Notes under the pieces: model-generated
The model's database searches: none
What the model saw: the letters and a program-made list of their open reading frames with translations, nothing else
What the model was told of the DNA's origin: nothing
DNA from: Holothuria scabra
Taxonomy: Eukaryota; Echinodermata; Holothuroidea; Aspidochirotida; Holothuriidae
Direction of reading: 5' to 3'
Length of the DNA stretch: 64,000 bases
Assembly: GCA_037179385.1 (NCBI GenBank)
Contig: CM074188.1
Location: forward strand, 20,787,318 to 20,851,317
Part shown: one piece after another, positions 1-11,280 of the stretch
Numbering within the stretch: position 1 is the first letter of the stretch
How the letters are laid out: each line of letters starts with the position of its first letter
Translations under genes and position numbers: made by a program

Positions 1-3000
1 GGAGTTTTACTAACATACTCAACAGCAGATCTATTGAAGAGCCTTCATAGAGCATATTTGAAAATTAAGTCACTTGAAGAAACATTAAATTCCACAAACA
101 TGGAAACAGAGAATACTTCAGATACAACAGAACGTACATCACATATTGGAACACACTCCATACTACAGGCTGCTGGAACAATTCTTGGTGATTCACTCCA
201 TGAACAGTGTGAAAAAGTACAAAGTCATTTTGCTTCCAATCCAGTTTCCCTCAAGTCCTTCAGTTTTGACAATTTGCATAAGCTTACCCATCCATATGTG
301 TGGAATTTTATTTCCTCTTTAACACAAAAAAGGGGTTCCAAAATGCATTGCGACAACTGGGAAAAACATAGTTCATTTGATAACATAGCTTCATTGAATG
401 GACAAAGGCATTTTCAAAGGAAATTGATGTGTGTAATGATCATTCAATTTTTGATCAATGGTGAGAACAACTACCCCCTTCATATTTTATTGGCGGAATC
501 TATCAAACGATTGTCTAATTTATCCCAATTGTTGAAACTTGCTAATCACCTTGGATCGTGTGTATCAGAAGACACATTGACACGTTACATCAATACATTG
601 TCAAAAAGTGAACATTGTCATGACAAGGTCGCACAAGGCAGTGCATTTACTGTGGTGTCTGTTGACAATATTGATGTTTTGACACCGTATGCATTGGTGC
701 GCTCAACTGATACTGGCAGGAGCTTGCCTGGAACATCAGTCATGTCACATACTCCAAAACCCATAACAGAACCATTCCTCCAGCATGAAATATTTGGGGT
801 TAACATTTGCAGAACAATTTCAGTGCAGGAGGATAGCATGAATTTTTACAGGGCAGTTGTTGGTTGTGTGACAGATGAACTGCTAAATTGCCAGAGACAG
901 CAAAATAGTGTTCCAGTTAATGCCAAGTTGCAAGAAATTGAAACAAAAATGGCTATGTTACTGCAGCAAGAAGTTTATGCTGCTCTTCTGGAAAATATTT
1001 CTAATCTGAAGAATTTAGATCCAGATTATCTTTCTTCATTAATTGAAGAATGCGGCCCCTTTGATTCTGTTGAAGATTTGGTCTCTCACACAGGGGATTC
1101 TGTTATCTTCGGTGTGCTTCTAATTGCAGCAGCGGCTCATGTTTTGCAAACACAAATCAGTTTCTATTCTGTGCAAGACCAGTTCCAAATGTCAGTACCT
1201 TCCACACATCTCCTTCCATTTGCTCCCCCCATTTGTGTTACTAGAGAGGAAGTGAATGGGCAGAACCATTTTAATGGATTATGGGTTAACAGGAGCTCAC
1301 CTCAACATCTGTTGCATACATCTAGCCTCCACAGTGCCCTTTGTAAACTTGGTTCAACATGGCAAAATCTTCAACAAATTCAAACACCCTCAGTGTCACT
1401 CAATGATATTCTGTTAACCTCACAAGCACCAGATACTTCTCTCAATGATCACATGTACACACCTCAGATTAGTCATGATCATGTAACAGAGCATTCATAT
1501 GCAAATGGTGACCACCCCTCACAGCCTATGATGAAGAAACAGAAAATTTCAAAAAAATTCCTTCCGAGGAAGTTGGATATATTTATGCCAGCATCACCTC
1601 CTGTGAATCCTGAAACTGCATTTGAAGAACCATTCTATAATACAAAAATTACATTTCAACTCAAGTTTGAAGATTTTATTGAAACAAAAGAAGAAAAAGG
1701 AGCAAAACAGACCTTCTTGGAAAAAACATTTCTATACATAGCAGAAAGGAATGTCAGCTTCAGTAGCAATCAAAACATTTTACTTCCTGGCTTGAAATGT
1801 AAATTTTTTGTTGAAAACATTCCTTCTTGTGAAAAGTCAGAATTTGTTTATTTAGATATTCATAATGAGCCTGCAGATTCAACACACACACTCATAAAAG
1901 TTTTAGGAAAGTTGTATGAACAGTTTCAGGTTTCCATAAGACTGAACCATCTTATTGTTGTAGGTGACTTGAAAACATTTGATTTGATAGTAAAGCTCAA
2001 AAGACAATATGGTAAAGCTTTAGACTGGGTGGTTCCATACCCAGGAGATTGGCATATATTGAAAAATTTGCAAGAGGTTATTATCAAGATTTATTGGGGT
2101 GCTGGTTTGAAAGATATTGCCAAAGTTGTTCACAGTGGGCAAACACTTAACTCATTGCAATCTTGTTCAAATTTCAAAAGAAATCACCGATTTTTCCTTC
2201 AGGTGTTTGAAGCATTTTATCATTACTTTATAGATGTTTTTCAGGCAAGTTGTCAAACAACAGATTTTAAACAACTGGAAAAAGTGGTGTCTGCTTACAA
2301 CTCTAGTTCAAATATTGCCTTTCTGGAATTGCAAAGCCAATTTGAAAAAAATCGTTTAGAGCAAATGCTGAAATCATTCAATGAATTTATTGACAAAAAA
2401 TGTGAGGGTTCCAAGACTTTCAGGTTTTGGGTAAATTTTGTGAGGGGGATCTTGCTTGCTATTTGCAGCTATGGATTTCTATAAGATCTGGAAATTGGAA
2501 TTTACGTATGGCTGCAGTCAAAAGTATCAGTGAATTATTCAATGCGTATGATAGGTACAATTATTCCAAGCTGTTACCTGTTCATTTTGCAACCATGGCC
2601 CTACTTCCAAAATCAGTCCTGGATCATTTCAAAAGAGGGGCATTTGTATCTAGTATTAAAGGGACCAATTTTTCATCTGTTGCCTTTGATGAAGCCCATG
2701 AGATGTTAATTAACAAGGAATGTAAGAGTGTGGTTGTCAGGTCTCCTCCAAAAACAATTGGCAATAGAGCTCATACATTGCAACATGAAGCCACTCTCAT
2801 TAAGAATTTGATGAATCAATGCTCATGTGATCATAGTGAGGTATTGCAGAGAGATTTAGCTGAGTGGATTATCGCAGATGAAATGGCTAATGTGAAAGCA
2901 TATAAAGCAAAAATTAAAGTTGATGGCAAAGGTATACTGCAGCGTAACTTTGTGCATCTCTTTTCTTGTGAGCAGGTTGCTAGGGATCAGGAAAATGACC

Positions 3001-4959
3001 TTCTGTCGTATCGTTCAATTGGAAAAACTTCATATGAAACATTTATAAAAACTCAGATATTGAGAGAGGGTAGCACAAATTTGTGCAAGCTAAAAATGCA
3101 TAAACTGAAGACATTTTCAAAACCAAAAGTAACCAAGAGAAAGGTAAGCTATATTGAAAAGGAAAAGCGCATGATCACACAGTGTTATAAACGTTTAATT
3201 CTCCTTGAGAGTGATGAAAGAGAGGCAATGTTGGGTTCATACCAGTTTTTAGAGACACCAAGGGCTATTTGCAACCCTGATGGTTTACCACTCAAAGGGG
3301 CAAAGTCAGTTATTTATGACTGGTTCATGAAAAGGTACAATGAGCAATACAATCCTATCCTACCAGCAATACCAAGAAACCTTGTATCTTCCTCAAGAGC
3401 TTTCATAGCAGAAGGGATGAGCATCATATACTCTAGCCCATTGAAAGTACACAAAACTTTTAACCAATATGCACATTACATTTGCACACGATGGGTGGAG
3501 TATTATTTCAAATGGGGTAACTGTGAAGTTAGAATTGTTTTTGATCAAGTTGATACACAGGGCAAGTCTCCAAAATTGTTAGAAAGATCTCGTAGAGATA
3601 AGCCAAGTGCAAATACATCATCAGTTGAAGTGCTGCAAAACATCAACGGTACAACTGCACTTCCAAATTTTGGAAGTTGGCAGGAATTTCTTAAAATACG
3701 AGAAAACAAGAGACTTCTTTGTCAATACCTGTCCCATGCTATTCCAGGAATTATCAAAGACCAGTAAATTGAGTCCCAAGTTTTTATAACAGCAGGGGGA
3801 TTCTCAGATTGTTCATCACGAGTAGTCACCAAGGGTAAAGTAAGCAATTATCATATGAAAAGCAATCATGAGGAAACAGACACACACATCTGGTTGCATG
3901 TGAGGGACACCCACTGAACGGTAGTACATCTTTACTCTCTTGACCGTGATGTTGGTATGGTAGGCCTACCATTGTCTTTTCCTGGAAAGGAACTTTTCCT
4001 ACAGTATAGAATGGGTGCTGGAAATGACAGATATTTACATCTTAATGCCTTAAAAAGAGCATTGCATAATGATCCAGAACTTAATTGCATTATTGAAAGG
4101 AATCTACCTCTTGAGAGTATTATTCAGTCTTTATTTATTATGTCAGGTTGTGATTTTGTTTCTTTTTTTGCAAAGAAAGGAAAGACTACCTTCTTTAATA
4201 ACTTTTTTCAGTATTGTGAGTTTATTTGCAGCAACGATGATGTGCAACCTGGCTACCTGGCATCACCGGTGGAAGTAACTTCTGCTTCAACTGTACAGTC
4301 ACCTGGTTTTCTTTCATTCTGTCGATTAGTAGGTTGTGTTTTCTTTTCAGCAAACAGGGCTTGCCTGAGTAAATTTGATTCACCTGTCACTTTATTCAAG
4401 AGCATCAAAGTGTCTGATAGATACCAGTGTCACAACCAGTTTTTGTGTAAAATAAGACATGCAAGTTGGAAGGGAACTTATGAGGATGAACTTCTTCCAT
4501 CAAATGAAGCATTGAAATTTCATTGGCTAAGGGCTTCCTGGGTAAAAAGCGTTTGGAGTAAATGCTTTAATAGAAAATTTCCACTATCCAAATATTGAGT
4601 GGTATGGCTGGAAAGTATTAGATTCTGGTGAAACAAATGTCATATGGGACTCTCAAGCTAATGTTCTTGATATTCAAAAGAGAGTGAAACATCTCCCTAG
4701 GAGCTGTGGTTGCAAGAAAAATAAATGCATCACTCGTCAATGTAAATGTTTCAAATGAGGAGAAAAATGCGGCCCAGGTTGTACATGCCTGATGTGCCAA
4801 AACGTATCTAGCAATAATCCAATGTTGAAACGCATTGATTTTCTTGAATCTAGTGACAGTGAATCAGAATGTGAAGTTGATTCAGAAACTGGGTCGGTAT
4901 CAACCGAAGAACTGTCACCACTGGCAAGGTATGACAGCAGCTCGTCTGATGAGGGTTAG
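1..4959 (+). pseudogene. Broken multidomain gene: OTU-like, DUF6589/RNase H-like, FEN/XPG-like and CXC domains
   Basis: The reading frame is open to the left window edge, so the 5' end is missing; a TTG at 34 is not a credible start. An OTU-like region spans about 832-1290. Its box reads DSMNFYRA, where active OTU proteases have D-G-N-C, and NHFNGL carries the usual histidine (1267). From about 1840 the protein resembles the DUF6589 / RNase H-like family of multicopy metazoan and fungal proteins, with acidic residues in YLDIH (1855), VVGDLKTFD (1966) and PGDWH (2044-2055). About 3525-4210 resembles a FEN/XPG nuclease: VRIVFD, SNHEETD, SLDRDV and the hairpin-like MSGCDFVSFF. The 3' end encodes a CXC cysteine motif (about 4692-4796) and an acidic serine-rich tail ending at 4957-4959. 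Damage: frameshifts near 2430-2450 and 4590, and in-frame stops at 3765, 3915 and 4756. It is probably a dead copy of a mobile or multicopy gene; domain names are from motif recognition only. Confidence 0.72.
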
Positions 4960-5011
4960 GGTCACAAGAGATACATTACTGTTTTATTCGCAGTCTCATG
5001 TATATAGTGTA

Positions 5012-5017
5012 AATAAA
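5012..5017 (+). promoter_or_regulatory. Candidate polyadenylation signal AATAAA
   Basis: A canonical AATAAA lies 53 bases after the final in-frame stop of the broken multidomain gene. Position and strand fit its 3' end, but the hexamer is common by chance in AT-rich DNA. Confidence 0.4.
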
Positions 5018-7414
5018 ATTTATAACATCAAAAAAGCAACTGATTAAAGTAGTGGGCCTTGGTGCTTTCAAAGCTTTGTATTTAAAACTAGCGAGATTTC
5101 AGAATCTACCTCACCACCTTAAGTTTTTCCATTTCAACCTTAGATATAGTTAGTATATCAAACATACCTTTATCCCAAGCTTCTTGTATAATAACCACAT
5201 ATACAGGGTTCATGTTTTTCAGTAGTTCTCATGTTCCTGCCCAGCACCCTACCCAACATTTAATTAGATTCACTTTGTAAACCTCACCAGGTTGGCAACT
5301 TGTCAACATGTCATGTTCATCTTTAAAAGTTTACCTCAGATTCAACAGTATGTCTTTCAAAGCCTGTAGAGCTTTCCGAAGAACTTGCTTTGAAATTTTC
5401 TAGAACTGACTGTTGGGCTTGAACAAGTCCATGATGTTAGGTTTGAAATATTTATACATAGGTACCATTTCAAGTCTTTCTACATGCCAAAGTTAACTTG
5501 CCTCCCATCTGCCTATGCAATATTTTAAATATTCTTGCCAGCTTTTTTATTAAACTGTATTCAAGTTACTCCGTCCTTGACTTCTTCTCAGTCAGCTTAT
5601 ATGTTTAAGTACATTCAAACTTGCCAACACTTTTTGTGCACTTGCATTAGTTTGTTTTCATGTATACAGCAAGGAAATAAAGGTAATAAAACAAGAACTG
5701 TGTTGTCTTTTCTTGAAGGAAGCTTACTGCACTGAAGTGAACAAAATGCAATTCAAACTGTGATAACATACAGTTTCTTTTATTTGTGAGATGTAAAACT
5801 TGGCTGTAAACTGCATCTAACTATGTAACAATTTATTTGTCAGCAACTGCATCATTTTGTCCATTAATCTTTCACACTGGTTTGCATTCAAAGTTGCTGT
5901 GCATACAAATGAGTTCACAATTCCTTGCAATTTGCTTCTTCACATTAACTCTGGCTTCAAAGTCCCAAAAGCTGACCTCAACGTGGTGCCAGGGTGGCAA
6001 CTACTGACTATCAGGAAGTGGCTATCAATTCAGTGGTTATCGTTATGACCCAGCCTCATTGTGTGTTCTTTAGTCTCATTTCTAAATCTTCATGAATAAA
6101 AATTTGTGTAATAAACACATTTTTTCTAAAATTTATCCTCCATGAAGATCAATCTTTCTGATGATCAGTAGGCTAACAAGCTTATTGGGCAGTATTTTTG
6201 AAGTTGGTTGGTATTTAAATGTGAACAGAAATAATAAAGAGAGCAATAAATAAGAGAAATGCATCACTTTACATTGGAACTTCATGTGATTTTTTTTTCT
6301 CCATATGTAACAGTAAGTAGGCTACAGTAATTATGAGGCAAGTTTGTTTATTTGACGGTTGGACCATACTAGATTGATCATTGGTTGAAACATAGTGTGT
6401 ATACATATGACTTTAGAGATTTCATTCAATGAAAACACTCAGTCATTAAGTTAATATTATTGCACTTTCTGTCCAGTATATTTTTAAGCTTCCTTACTGT
6501 GTGTTCCCCACTCATGTACATCAAGCTTGAAACTGAAGTGGCCATATAGGCCCTGCAAAATCAGAATATAAATTAGGAAGGGGAAAGTAAACACATGTTC
6601 TCCCATAGACTCAAAAAGTACTTAGGGAAAAATTGTGTAGGCCTATAGTCTAATTGCAAGGATTTCTATCAACCCAGAATAAGCTGATGTGCTGTTTCAT
6701 TAACCTGCTTATAAAGTGTGCATGGCACTGTAGACTAATTTGACCTATTTGGTCTACTTGCATGTGGATAATAAATTGGCATGTTGGAGGTGACAGTGCA
6801 ATTACACCATAGCAGAATGTACCTCCTAGGTTGAAATGAACCCCATACAAGAAGAAAATAAACTGAAGGCAATACAACTCCTTTCATATCCCTGTATGCA
6901 TCCATGGCATATACTACAGCAACCACCATCTTGCAATGATCATAATACCATGGCCGGCCATGCTCAATTACAATTGAACATGTTGTGAATTCTAATCAAA
7001 GTATTGCACAGGTAAAACAGCCTGGGAGCTGGTTGCATAACTTCCCACTAATATACGGTTCCACACAAATATTCCCCCTCCCAGTTTTTGATCCACTTAA
7101 AAAAAAATTACAAGGCCAAACAATTGAACACATAAACATCCCACACTAAAGTAACTGGGTCATGAAAATCCAAACTTCATCTAACCTAACCAAATCCCAC
7201 AACCAAATTGGGCTTTATACCTGGACACCACAAGCTAGAAGACTTACATGTTTATTACTATGATTATAAATTTCTGCATGATGAAACTGACTTTGATGTG
7301 TATGTTAAATGCATGCAGCTCAAGCAGTGCATGATTGCAATGCTAATGATGATGCATGCATGGTTGATTTTGACTTGTGAGTTAACTATATTATTCATGC
7401 CTGTATATTGAAAG
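5018..7414. other. No gene recognised
   Basis: AT-rich sequence with only short open frames of 60-75 codons that lack recognisable domains, splice context or repeat structure. Several isolated AATAAA hexamers are present. I see no TIRs, tRNA-like segments or coding similarity here. Confidence 0.5.
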
Positions 7415-7592
7415 ACTAATAATAGTAATAATACGTTTTTACAAAGCGCCTTACACAAAGAGTCTCAAAGCGCCGAAGACTGCCAAACAGGGAGTCAAGT
7501 GATTATTACAAATGAGCTTTCAAATTAGTTTTAAATTGTTCGATAGAAGAAGAGTTCTTGACAAAAGATGGAAGATCATTCCACAATTTGGC
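7415..7592 (-). mobile_element. 3' end of a non-LTR retrotransposon (CR1/Jockey-like)
   Basis: On the minus strand, 7592-7506 reads AKLWNDLPSF..., then a serine-rich stretch, ending ...FKTNLKAHL and a stop. This is the typical C-terminus of CR1/L2/Jockey-type reverse transcriptases (the 'WN.LP..I..S.S...FK..LK.HL' ending). It is followed by a short 3' UTR with two GCGCTTTG motifs and an imperfect TTATTA-type tail (about 7433-7415). Only about 180 bases survive, so it is a heavily 5'-truncated copy. Similarity is recognised from the family's ending; the clade is not certain. Confidence 0.65.
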
Positions 7593-10500
7593 AAAAAATA
7601 ATAAAAAAAGCTTGATCACCATCATTGCATGGTTGATGCAACCCCACCCCATCCCTGATAAACAGTACGTACATCTCTCAAACTCGGTACTAGTAGCTGC
7701 AGTACCAGCTGCAGCTAGCTGGCTGCCAGTGATGACCGATGCTAACTAGCTCAGGGATTTTTGACAGAGGGAGTGAGAATGGTCAGGAGTTTTAAGCAGG
7801 CCTGTGAAAAAAAAACAATGCTGTATGTGGTCACTCCCATCCTGCCCACCTACTAACAAGGACCCAACATATCACTTTTCACTGTTGTATACATATGCTC
7901 ATCACATGCCATTGTTCTTGCAATCCAAACTTTGCACACAAATCTATGTGTGCCTTAAATTGATTGTATGCTTTTACTACTTATTTAATTCAAATGGTTG
8001 AATCAAGTTCACACTCCTCTAACATTTTTGTAACCTAATAGAACCAAGTGTACACTTCCTAATTTAATTGCTCTAGTCAAATTTGTAAATAACATTCCTA
8101 TACACTACACACTATGATTGAAATGAGTGGAACCCTGCCCTGTACGTATACAATATGTATGTGACCACTTCAAGGTGTGTACTTTGAGTATGACTACATG
8201 AGAAATCCAGACCAGTTTCGTATATATTTGGCTGAATTACTGGTAGATTTGAAATTTACATGTGCAAATATTTACCAATCTTTTCCTACCCTTACAACCA
8301 GATCAAATAATAGACGACAATATCTCAATTTTGCTTACCGGGTAGCTATTGCAAGCTAGCGATACGGTCATTAGTGATACACTGCTAACCAACGTTTTTC
8401 ATTTCGCGTAAGTAGACCCAACATATATTGGTTATGAACGTAGGCCCCTCGAAGGGTTTGGCTTGCATTTGCCGAGTACCAGACTCATTTACGATATTTT
8501 ATGGTACAAATCTGGTACCAATGGATAGAAGAAGAAATTTTCCATCAATTCAAGAAGAAATTCAGTGGTTTTACAACGTCTTGATTTAATACGGAACAAT
8601 AATACCGGGTGTTTTAAACATATTTACGGCCCTATCGTAAAAAGAGTCAAATTCCCACTTCTTCGCAACTTTGTTCTCCAAATTGGTTATAAACATTGTT
8701 TTTCATGTCTTATAAACTAGTTTTTGTGGTTTAAATGTTACAGTAGCTTCAAAATATTGAGATATTAGGCTTCGAAATTCACCTCTTTTAGCTTATTAGT
8801 ATTCCAAACCCGATGACGTCTTGAAACGTCATGCATAAAATGTAAGAGAAAGAAGCTCTTTTTGAACAGCTGCGGTTGGACTGTATTGTCGAACAATTTC
8901 GATGGTGTGGGTAACGCTTCTTAATTCAATTATAGGCACATGCCTAACATTGCACTAACCTGAGTATAGTCCTCTGTTGTTTGTTTATAGGCCATCCGTC
9001 GAAGATACAAACGAATGCTATTAAATGTTAACGTACGTGTCCTCATTTACTTCCAATTTGGCATGTACGCTACTACGCATGACACCTATAGTTGTTTATT
9101 CATGAAACAAACCTACTTCTTCTGACTGATGGGCTCATTACAGCGGAAAAAAACTCGAATTTCATTTGGCCAACCGAATTCAACAACTGCACTTCGGGCA
9201 AAGATTATTCTCAAAAGAAGCTAAGACTAACCAACCTTCTAAGTATGTTTGAGGTTTAAGCATTTCTTTAAAACAATCTCTTAATTCCGCTTTAAGGGTA
9301 ATCAGTGTTGGGTGAAAATACTGCTTTGGGTACATAAACCAGAGACCTAACCCCATCCCTTAACGGTAGTGGCTAACTTCTCTGTCTGGGGGAAAAACGT
9401 TATACATTATTGGGAAAGTAATAAAAAATGAAGGGTAAATTGTCACTTAGGGTCTACCACACTATTCAGGAAGCCTCTGTCTTTTGAGGAAATTCAGTTG
9501 TCGGGAGGGCAGAAGTACCGTATTGCATAATTGTCTGACATTAATAGACATTATTTCCGACACTTTAAAATAAAAGCCTTATTGGAATGTGATGCATCTC
9601 GCCCTAACTGCTCGTGGGGAATGGGTTGGCGGTATTAGTATTCACATATGTCGGGTCCGGTTAAACCATACCCGCAACACATTGCTGATGCTTCTTTTTG
9701 GCCAGTTCATTAAGAGATGGGTCTCCTACTTACACATTCCTCATGGAGGAGGGAGGGAAGGGAGGACGAGGACGCACGTCTCCGCACCAGTCGGAGTTCC
9801 GCTCAAAATGAGAAAAAAAAAAAACTTCTCAACAAACATAATGCGAAAAAGAAGCTCAACAAGACTTCCGTGTTACTCCCTGACCGGCATCCCCACCCAG
9901 CACACTAGTCTTGTGCCTACAAGAGGATGCATACAAGTCGGCAACTATAAATTTTTCTGACAGTTTCGTAAACGCAACGACACGAATGTCTTATTCTTAT
10001 AATGCGAGTGAATAAGCAGTAATGTATAAGAGAAATAACGCCCCATGGCTTTTGAGTCCTTGTAAGGATTATGCGCCGTTCAGCTGGGACGTATGTTGCT
10101 GAGGTGAACTTTTTTAATTTAAATGTCAATATGAACATGTAAAAATAAGCCAAGGTGGAGCACTACCTGACGTCACATGCAGGGTCCATCCAAGATTTTG
10201 GACTAGAGTGGCTGAGAATTTTGGGAGAACTATCTCGGCGAAGCGCCACCATTAGCTGGCGCGGAGAAAGTTTGACAGAAAATGCCAGAAAATTTTCGGA
10301 TAAAAATAACCCCGGATTGCCAAAATTGCCCCGTCCAGACTCCGCAGATATACCTTGAAATGGAATTGTCAGTATTTTTTTTATTTGATTATACCTTACA
10401 GTCCCACTGTAAATTTTGGCCGTGAGAGTTTTTTAACGGGAAATGTTTTTCTGTGCAATACCTAGACACTACGTGGACAAACATTTATGGTAGGCATTTG

Positions 10501-11146
10501 GTGGCTTCTTGTAAGTTTTTCGCTGAAGAAAAGTCGATAAAATTGGTAAATTTTCGGATTGTTAGTTCGTTACTTTCTAGATCAAAAATAAGATGGATGG
10601 GAACTTCTCCAATTTGAGAACGGAAACAAGCATACTATCAATCAGTGGTTCCGGCACAGGAGACATGGGAGCGCGTGCCCGACAAACGATTTATCGATAA
10701 AATTCTGATTTTTTAAATGATCTCAAAGTGGCGTTTAAGCTTTATATTTCTGTTAGGGATAGGGTCAGGTGTGTTTTCGACCGAGTGTTGCGTCTAGTGT
10801 ATTTTGTTCTAAGTTACAAATGGTTCTCAAACTATCACAGTGTTTGCAAATCCTTCGCAATCTTTAAAAAAATTTCGCGCTCCCGGGCGCGAAATACATT
10901 ATTTCAACGTTGTACTTATTATCAATATCTTCCGATAGCAATTCCCGGGGAAGCACGGCAGAAAAAAATGAAAGCTGTTTACGAGTTACCATGTAAACGG
11001 TAAAGGACTGTCTTTTTAGGTGTCACGAAGGTTTGTTGAAGAATTGAAAGTGTTTCGTTACCGAGCCTGAATGTAGGTTTTGTCATGGAAATATTATTTT
11101 ATGAAAAATTTCGGCGCGCTTGGCCCGGATTCGTCACGACTTAAGA
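7593..11146. other. No gene recognised; mixed unique sequence
   Basis: No open frame here is convincing as an exon. Features seen: a pair of CGTCA motifs at about 8812-8840 resembling a pair at 18047-18066 (both are followed by ATGCATAA), a purine-rich patch at 9745-9765, and a perfect hairpin at 10873-10894. Confidence 0.45.
10873..10894. promoter_or_regulatory. Perfect inverted pair of E2F-like sites
   Basis: TTTCGCGC (10873-10880) and its exact reverse complement GCGCGAAA (10887-10894) flank six bases. TTTCGCGC matches the E2F consensus TTTSSCGC. In AT-rich surroundings a perfect palindrome of this composition stands out, but no gene start is visible nearby, so a regulatory role is speculative. 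Confidence 0.25.
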
Positions 11147-11280
11147 TAGGATTCCATATGTACGGATGCGGATACGGAATAAAGTTGCGGCGTCCGAATG
11201 CGGTGCACGAATGCGGACGGTTCTGATTCCATCAATGCGAATACGTATCCGATGCAGATTAGGATGCAGATAGCATGCAT
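11147..11280 (+). repeat. Left member of a distant inverted repeat pair
   Basis: Positions 11147-11170 are an exact 24-base reverse complement of 18243-18266, and both are followed internally by further GGATACG/CGTATCC-type motifs and GATTCCATC/GATGGAATC words. The pair could be the ends of a 7.1-kb element or two independent copies of a short palindromic MITE in opposite orientation. The second is more likely, because each copy also contains internal inverted words and nothing transposase-like lies between them. Confidence 0.5.

Noticed and set aside
34..36. TTG at 34 as the start of the first gene
   Set aside because: The frame continues upstream to base 1 with protein-like sequence. The gene simply runs off the window.
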